A DNA stretch of 64,000 nt from Laccaria trichodermophora (Eukaryota; Basidiomycota; Agaricomycetes; Agaricales; Hydnangiaceae). Under the pieces are notes generated by a model, which did no database searches, had not been told where the DNA came from, and was given only the letters and a program-made list of their open reading frames with translations. The stretch spans positions 738,762 to 802,761 of the forward strand of contig JACTVC010000023.1 of the NCBI GenBank assembly GCA_018417955.1, written 5' to 3'. Both the position numbers and the translations under genes were made by a program. Shown here piece by piece: positions 57,731 through 64,000 of the stretch; position 1 is the stretch's first letter; each line of letters starts with the position of its first letter.

Positions 57731-58880
57731 GGAAAAATAACAACCCAGGTGTCCAGACAAATGTTGTGTGAAAGTGTGGATGTACTGAAGCATATTAACA
57801 GCATCTGTGGAATATCTGAAAGAAAGACAACCCAGGTGCCCAGACAAATGTTGTGTGAAAGTGTGGAAGTTCCGAAGCATCAATTTAAATATTAACAGCA
57901 TGTGCGGAATAACCGAAAAAATAACAACCCAAGTGTCCAGACAAATGTTGGGTCAAAGTGCGGAAGTTCCGAAGCATCAATTTAAATATTAACAGCATGT
58001 GCAGAATATCTGAAAGAAAGACAACCCAAGTGTCTGGATAAATGTTGCATGAAAGTGCGGAAGTTCCGAAGCATCAATTTAAATATTAACAGCATGTGCA
58101 GAATAACCGAAAAAATAACAACCCAAGTGTCTGGACAAATGTTGTGTGAAAGTGTGGAAGTTCCGAAGCATCAATTTAAATATTAACACCATGTGCGGAA
58201 TAACCGAAAAAATAACAACCCAAGTGTCCGGACAAATGTTGTGTGAAAGTGCGGAAGTTCCGAAGCATCAATTTAAATATTAACAGCATGTGCGGAATAT
58301 CTGAAAGAAAGACAACCCACATGTCCAGACAAATGTTGTGTGAAAGTGTGGAAGTTCCGAAGCATCAATTTAAATATTAACACCATGTGCGGAATAACCG
58401 AAAAAATAACAACCCAAGTGTCCGGACAAATGTTGTGTGAAAGTGTGGAAGTTCCGAAGCATCAATTTAAATATTAACAGCATGTGCGGAATATCTGAAA
58501 GAAAGACAACCCACATGTCCAGACAAATGTTGTGTGAAAGTGTGGAAGTTCCGAAGCATCAATTTAAATATCCACAGCATGTGCAGAACATCCGGAAAAA
58601 TAAGAAACCAGGACAAATTTTGCATGAAAGTGCGGAAGCTCTGAAGCATCAATTTAAATACCCATGGCATGTGCAAAATATCCGAGAAAATAACAACCCA
58701 TAAAGGTGCGGGAGTCCCGAAGCATCTATTTAAATATTAACAGCATGTGTGGAATGTCTGAAACAATAACAAACTAGGTGTCTGGAAAAATGTTGCATGA
58801 AAATGTGGAATTCCCGAAGCATCAATTTAAATATCCATGGCATGTGGGGAATATTTCAGAAATGTTGCATGAAAATGCGG
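57731..58880 (+). repeat. 97-bp tandem repeat array, plus orientation
   Basis: Unit with landmarks GGAAGTTCCGAAGCATCAAT, TTAAATATTAACAGCATGTG, CGGAATATC/ACC and TGTCCGGACA (a palindrome). CAATTTAAAT begins at 57881, 57978, 58075, 58172, 58269, 58366, 58463 and 58560, exactly 97 bp apart. Two subtypes tend to alternate (CTGAAAGAAAGACAACC and CCGAAAAAATAACAACC), giving a partial 194-bp higher-order unit. Copies become degenerate toward 58880. Confidence 0.95.
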
Positions 58881-59640
58881 AATCCCCGAACTATTAATCC
58901 AAATGTTCATTTCGATGAATTTCACAAATTCGGCTATAACTCTGTCAGTTCTGGTCCAAACATTATGTTTTTAGGCTCATTTGAAAGCTTATGGGTAGGG
59001 CTATCGCATCCTGTACCCTTTACTGTATCTGTACACTGTGTGGGTTACTCGAACCTGTGCCATTGCCTATGTACAGCTATGGTACAATCATCATGGCATA
59101 CTGTACTTTGTAAGTTTCCCTGAATATTCCATAAATTACTGCATGGCATTTCCACATGCAAGCTGATAATCTGGAGGTTTTGTATGATGACAAGGAGGTC
59201 TGTGTATGGCTCACATCTCTGAGAGATTTATTACACCTGCAGGATATGTATTCGTAGATTCATTCATTTTTGCAACTCCTGCACATATCACCATGGACAG
59301 TTCAGAAATTTCGTATTCACTTAGGGCATTCACATGGACACTCTCTTACATTTGTATATACCCAGAGAATATTGTACATCAGATATTTAGCTTCTCATTC
59401 ATTTTGCATGTTCAGTGGATATCAAAATTAACGCTCCAGAAGTTGAGCCTTGCTCCCATCTTTTTACTAACCTAGTAATGCCTTAGAGTCTGCTTCAGTT
59501 CATTAAACTCCTCCTCTCTTCTACCTTTCCAAAGATCCCTCATATGCCTCATTCTGCTTAGAAGACATCCCGCTATGCACATATCTTGTAATACCAACCC
59601 ACCAACTCCTATGCCATACCCAACTCCGGTGCTGTACTTA
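58881..59640. other. Central spacer of the foldback element
   Basis: About 760 bp separating the two oppositely oriented 97-bp arrays. No repeat unit and no credible gene. Short open frames near 59206-59475 have no recognisable domain. Confidence 0.5.
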
Positions 59641-61970
59641 CTCTGGCATTTGCTTCGGACATTCTGCATTTTCCTGGGACATTGATGCAACCACCAGGGC
59701 TGTTTTTCAGGATATTCTGCACATCCCATGGATATTTAAATTGATGCTTCAGGAATTCTGCATTTTCACACAACATTTTTTGGGTACTCCGCACATCCTG
59801 TGGATATCTAAATCAATGCTTCAGAACTTCCATACTTTGACGCAACATTTGTCTGGACACCTGGATTATTTTTTCGGATATTCCGCACACATTGTGGATA
59901 TTTAAATTGATGCTTTGGAACTCCCGCACTTTAACACAACATTTGTCCAGACACTGGAGTTTTTATTTCTTCGGATATTCCGCACATGCTGTTAATATTT
60001 AAATTGATGCTTCATGACCTCCACACTTTCATGCAACATTTGTCTGGACACCTGGGTTGTTATTTTTGCAGATATTCTGCACATGCTGTGGATACTTACA
60101 TTGATGCTTCGGGACTTCCACACTTTCACAGGTTGTTATTTTTTCGGATATTTCGGACATGCCATGGATATTTAAATTCACGCTTCGGGACTCCCACACT
60201 TTCACGCAACATTTGTCTGGACACCTGGGTTGTCTTTCTTTCAGATATTCCGCACATGCTGTTAATATTTAAATTGATGCTTTGGAACTTCCGCACTTTG
60301 ACACAACATTTGTCCGGACACTTGGGTTGTTATTTTTTCGGTTATTCCGCACATGGTGTTAATATTTAAATTGATGCTTCAGAACTTCCGCACTTTCATG
60401 CAACATTTATCCGGACACTTGGGATGTCTTTCTTTCAGATATTCTGCACATGCTGTTAATATTTAAATTGATGCTTCGGAACTTCCGCACTTTCACGCAA
60501 CATTTGTCCGGACACTTGGGTTGTTATTTTTTCGGTTATTCCGCACATGCTGTTAATATTTAAATTGATGCTTCGGAACTTCCACACTTTCATGCAACAT
60601 TTATCCAGACACTTGGGTTGTCTTTCTTTCAGATATTCTGCACATGCTGTTAATATTTAAATTGATGCTTCGGAACTTCCGCACTTTCATGCAACATTTG
60701 TCCGGACACTTGGGTTGTTATTTTTTCGGTTATTCCGCACATGCTGTTAATATTTAAATTGATGCTTCGGAACTTCCACACTTTCATGCAACATTTATCC
60801 AGACACTTGGGTTGTCTTTCTTTCAGATATTCTGCACATGCTGTTAATATTTAAATTGATGCTTCGGAACTTCCGCACTTTCATGCAACATTTGTCCGGA
60901 CACTTGGGTTGTTATTTTTTCGGTTATTCCGCACATGCTGTTAATATTTAAATTGATGCTTCGGAACTTCCGCACTTTCACGCAACATTTGTCCGGACAC
61001 TTGGGTTGTCTTTCTTTCAGATATTCCGCACATGCTGTTAATATTTAAATTGATGCTTCGGAACTTCTGCACTTTTATGGGTTGTTATTTTCGTAAATTG
61101 ATGCTTTGGGACTTCTGCATTTTCATGCAACATGTGTCCGGACACCTGGGTTGTTATTTATTTGGATATTCCACACATGCTGTGCAAATTTAAATTGACA
61201 CTTGGGGACTTCTGCACTTTCACACAACATTTGTTCGGATATTCCGCAGATTCCGTGGATATTCTGCGCATGCTGTGGATATTCTGCACATGCCGTTAAT
61301 ATTTAAATTGATCTTCGGGACTTCCGCATTTTCACACAACATGTGTCCGGACACCTGGGTTGTTATTTATTCGGATATTCCGCACATGCTATTAATATTT
61401 AAATTGATGCTTCGGGACTTCCGCATTTTCATGCAACATGTGTCCAGACACATGGGTTGTTATTTTTTCAGATATTTCGCACATGCCATTAATATTTAAA
61501 TTGATGCTTTGGGACTTCCGCATTGTCATGCAACATGTGTCCGGACACCTGGGTTGTTATTTATTTGGATATTCCGCACATGCTGTGGATATTTAAATTG
61601 ATGCTTGGGGACTTCCGCACTTTCACACAACATTTGTCTGGACACCTGGGTTGTCTTTTTTTCGGATATTCCAAGCAATTGACACTTCGGGACTTCTGCA
61701 TTTTCATGCAACATGTGTCCGGACACCAAAGTTGTTATTCTTTTGGATATTCCGCAAATGACATTAATATTTAAATTGATGCTTTGGGACTTCCACATCT
61801 TCATGCAACATCTGTCTGGACACCTGGGTTCTCATTTTTTCGGATATTCCGCATATGCCTTTAATATTTAAATTGATGCTTCGGGAATTCCGCATTTGTC
61901 TGTGACATTTGTCCCGACCCCAGGGTGGTTTTTTTCTGATCTTCTGCACATCCTTTGAATATTAACATCC
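59641..61970 (-). repeat. 97-bp tandem repeat array, minus orientation
   Basis: Reverse complement of the 57.7-58.9 kb array. AAATTGATGC begins at 60271, 60368, 60465, 60562 and 60659, again exactly 97 bp apart. Copies in the centre (60240-61060) are nearly identical, with the same two subtypes; both edges are more degenerate and partly rearranged. Open frames here are the repeat read through. Confidence 0.95.
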
Positions 61971-62640
61971 ATGGGCCATGTATTACTTTTGTACATGCAG
62001 GTTGAATATTTCTTTCGGATACTCAATCTCCCATCCATTTCTTCATATCTCATGGATGTTAAAATTGATGCTCCGGACATTCCAGTGATTTCAAATTTGC
62101 TGGATGCATGACAATGCCCCAGACATTTCGGATTTTCCCCAGACATATATCCGCATGTCCTCCCTATTGTTGACTGTGCATTTCGGGCTTTCCGGTAATC
62201 GCTCACAGGTTGTTCCACTGGTTTGACCTTCACCATGGGGCTTTTGATCCATTTTCCTTGTGTCCTTCATATATTACATCTACACTTCGGGGGTTCCACT
62301 CATCATTACTCCCGCATGTCCTTCATATTGTTGACTGTGCATTTCGGGCATTCCGCTAATTGTCAAGCGGTCTTTCCACATGTCAGTACCTCTGTGTTGC
62401 GGGGTTTGTGATAACAGTTACACGGTCTTGCCTTGTGTCCTTCATAATGTTACTCTACATTGCGGGGCTTCCGCTAATGGTTACATCGGAAAATCAAAGT
62501 CATACTAGGATTCACCCCACCTTTGGTCCCATTGCGTGTACATGGTTTAGGCCATCTATAACTCTGTAGCTTATAAGGTCAATGTAAGGTGGCTGATATC
62601 CTGGGCCTCGCTTTCATTCCATAGGTCCTGACATACATTG
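61971..62640. other. Right subterminal part of the foldback element
   Basis: No gene. It contains several CATTTCGGGC/GCGGGG-TTCCGCTAAT-type words near 62180, 62340 and 62460 that may be a further degenerate repeat. Confidence 0.5.
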
Positions 62641-62765
62641 GTCCCACCTATGGTGCCATGCCCTATACGGGCATTGGGCCCATTTGGGTAGCGCTATGAG
62701 CCATAGGACAATTGTCCGTTTCTATTGTTATGGTATCATAGTGTTACCTGTGTCTACTTGTGATA
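62641..62765 (+). repeat. Terminal module copy 3: right end of the foldback
   Basis: ATTGGGCCCATTTGGGTAGC, GCTATGAGCCATAGGACAAT, then TGTCCGTTTCTATTGTTATGG. It matches 57085-57180 inverted and 48640-48740 directly. Confidence 0.85.
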
Positions 62766-64000
62766 TATGGATGAGTGATGCATCAAGCAGTTGTTCCAAT
62801 CATAATTTGGCTTGTAGAAGAGTCGTTGACCTGTAATAGTAAAACAACCCATAAGTACTGTGTAATGGTAGACTCAGAATATAGAAATAGAGGGGAGGTT
62901 GAAGAAAATAGATCAGTTGATCCAGGCGATCCTCAGTACAACGGTGTGGGTTGCCTCCTGAAGTTTTGTGAGATTAATGGTGGTGGAGTGTTGGGCCTCA
63001 ACACTCCAAACACTGAAGAGGCATGTTTGGTCATGTTTGGCAAGAGCCTCGCAGTAGATACACAGTTTGTACACAAGTAGATCGTCATCATCATCAATCC
63101 ATCTGCACTTCACTGTGTTTCTGCGCGAGGAGCCTTTCCCATTCATCACTTGGCACCTCTCCAGTGGTACTTACCTGCCCGATTATTCAAGAGTGATTTT
63201 ACTAAGCCCACTTCATCAGCTCTTTCCAAGTGTTCATGGATGTAGGCCCTTGTCGAGTGCGTAGTGCCAGTAGACGCTCACGGGATGCAAATGGGAGGTG
63301 CTATGCTGACAGACGCCCAATATGTGTCCCTAGAGACTGGTGATCCTGATATTTAAACTCATTGAATCAGTACCTACCTTACTACCCTGACCACGTTCAC
63401 TTTCGCTGCCCCTTCGACAGCATTCAACACACATAGCTGTCTGGGTCCGCATTCAGTGGGTATTGTCGTTGAGTGCATTGAGCAATTAGACCCTGACATG
63501 GATCTTGCCTCCATCAAACACTGTGTGAAGAGAACCGTCAAGTCTGGTATGGTGGATGGAGGACAACTGAAATGGATTTAATGGAGTGTTGAAAGTCATT
63601 GCAGTCAGTGAGAGGAACAACCACTTGACAGATCTGTCACTGTGTCAGCAATCTTGATTTGACGAGACTATTAATAGCCATCAGCACCATCAGCATTCAG
63701 GAAGACCCCCCTCTCAGGCCAATTACCCTCAGACAAAGAATTGGCCTCTGAGGGCTCAGAAGCATGTAGAGGTGCTAGGCCTGAGGTGTGAAGTGATGGG
63801 TGTGGAGAGGACGGTGATGATGGATGGGGGGGACATTGGGTCTTTTGAGGTGTGTGATTGGGTGGTGCAGCTCATATTGGCAAAGGATGTGTATGTCCCT
63901 TTCTCCTCTTTCCTTTTACTCTTCTTTCTTCCTCCTCCCTATCTAATTCTCTTTTACATCCTTTTTTCATTCTTTTCTCCCTTCTGTCTTCCTCTCTCAC
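62766..64000. other. Gene-free right edge
   Basis: Short frames only (62775-63080 has no recognisable domain). It contains the hairpin at 63716-63747 and ends in a pyrimidine-rich run from 63895. Confidence 0.45.

Noticed and set aside
57807..61949. Open frames with repeated KLMLRxFHTF-like or VPKHQFKY-like segments
   Set aside because: A 97-bp unit shifts frame at each copy; the peptides are translations of the satellite.

Overview
The window is nuclear DNA from a filamentous fungus, very probably an agaricomycete basidiomycete. Genes carry many short GT-AG introns of about 40-80 bases. Several proteins belong to families I know mainly from mushroom-forming fungi: a TET/JBP-like dioxygenase, a JmjC protein ending in a basic tail, an F-box protein, a Tnp2 (CACTA-like) transposase, a RecQ-like helicase and two large lineage-specific families. 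No tRNA, rRNA, CRISPR or bacterial-type features were seen.

Layout. 1-4.3 kb: a Tnp2 transposase with an apparently open four-exon reading frame (minus). 4.8-7.9 kb: WD40 gene A and a neighbouring gene of unknown function, both minus. 8.0-11.0 kb: a basidiomycete-specific gene (minus). 11.9-13.6 kb: a decayed ABCC transporter (minus). 14.1-16.1 kb: WD40 gene B (plus). 17-17.9 kb: a hypothetical gene (minus). 18.4-23.5 kb: WD40 gene C with a membrane tail, followed by a paralogue of the gene next to WD40 A (plus). 24.1-28.5 kb: JmjC gene. 29.7-31.4 kb: F-box gene. 33.2-34.7 kb: intact TET/JBP-like dioxygenase. 35.7-38.4 kb: large unknown protein. 38.5-41.6 kb: an eEF2 fragment and a broken RecQ-like helicase.

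From about 44 kb to the end the window changes character. It becomes a repeat-rich block with almost no host genes: degenerate repeats at 44-45 kb, a 1.6-kb inverted repeat centred near 46.43 kb, a 59-bp tandem array, a degraded Ty1/copia retrotransposon at 51.5-56.6 kb, and a foldback structure at 57.1-62.8 kb built from 97-bp tandem repeats in opposite orientations with related inverted ends.

The most coherent signal is CpG decay in this block. The two copia LTR copies differ at ten bases in the 173 bp they share. All ten fall in dinucleotides that read TG in one copy and CA in the other, or CG against CA. The premature stops in the copia frame sit where a CGA codon is expected. The same CG/TG/CA alternation separates copies of the 59-bp and 97-bp repeats. 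This is what cytosine methylation at CpG followed by deamination would leave, and the same window carries an apparently functional TET/JBP-family gene.

The second theme is local duplication. Three WD40 paralogues lie within 17 kb, and two of them sit beside paralogues of a second unknown family, suggesting a duplicated two-gene module.
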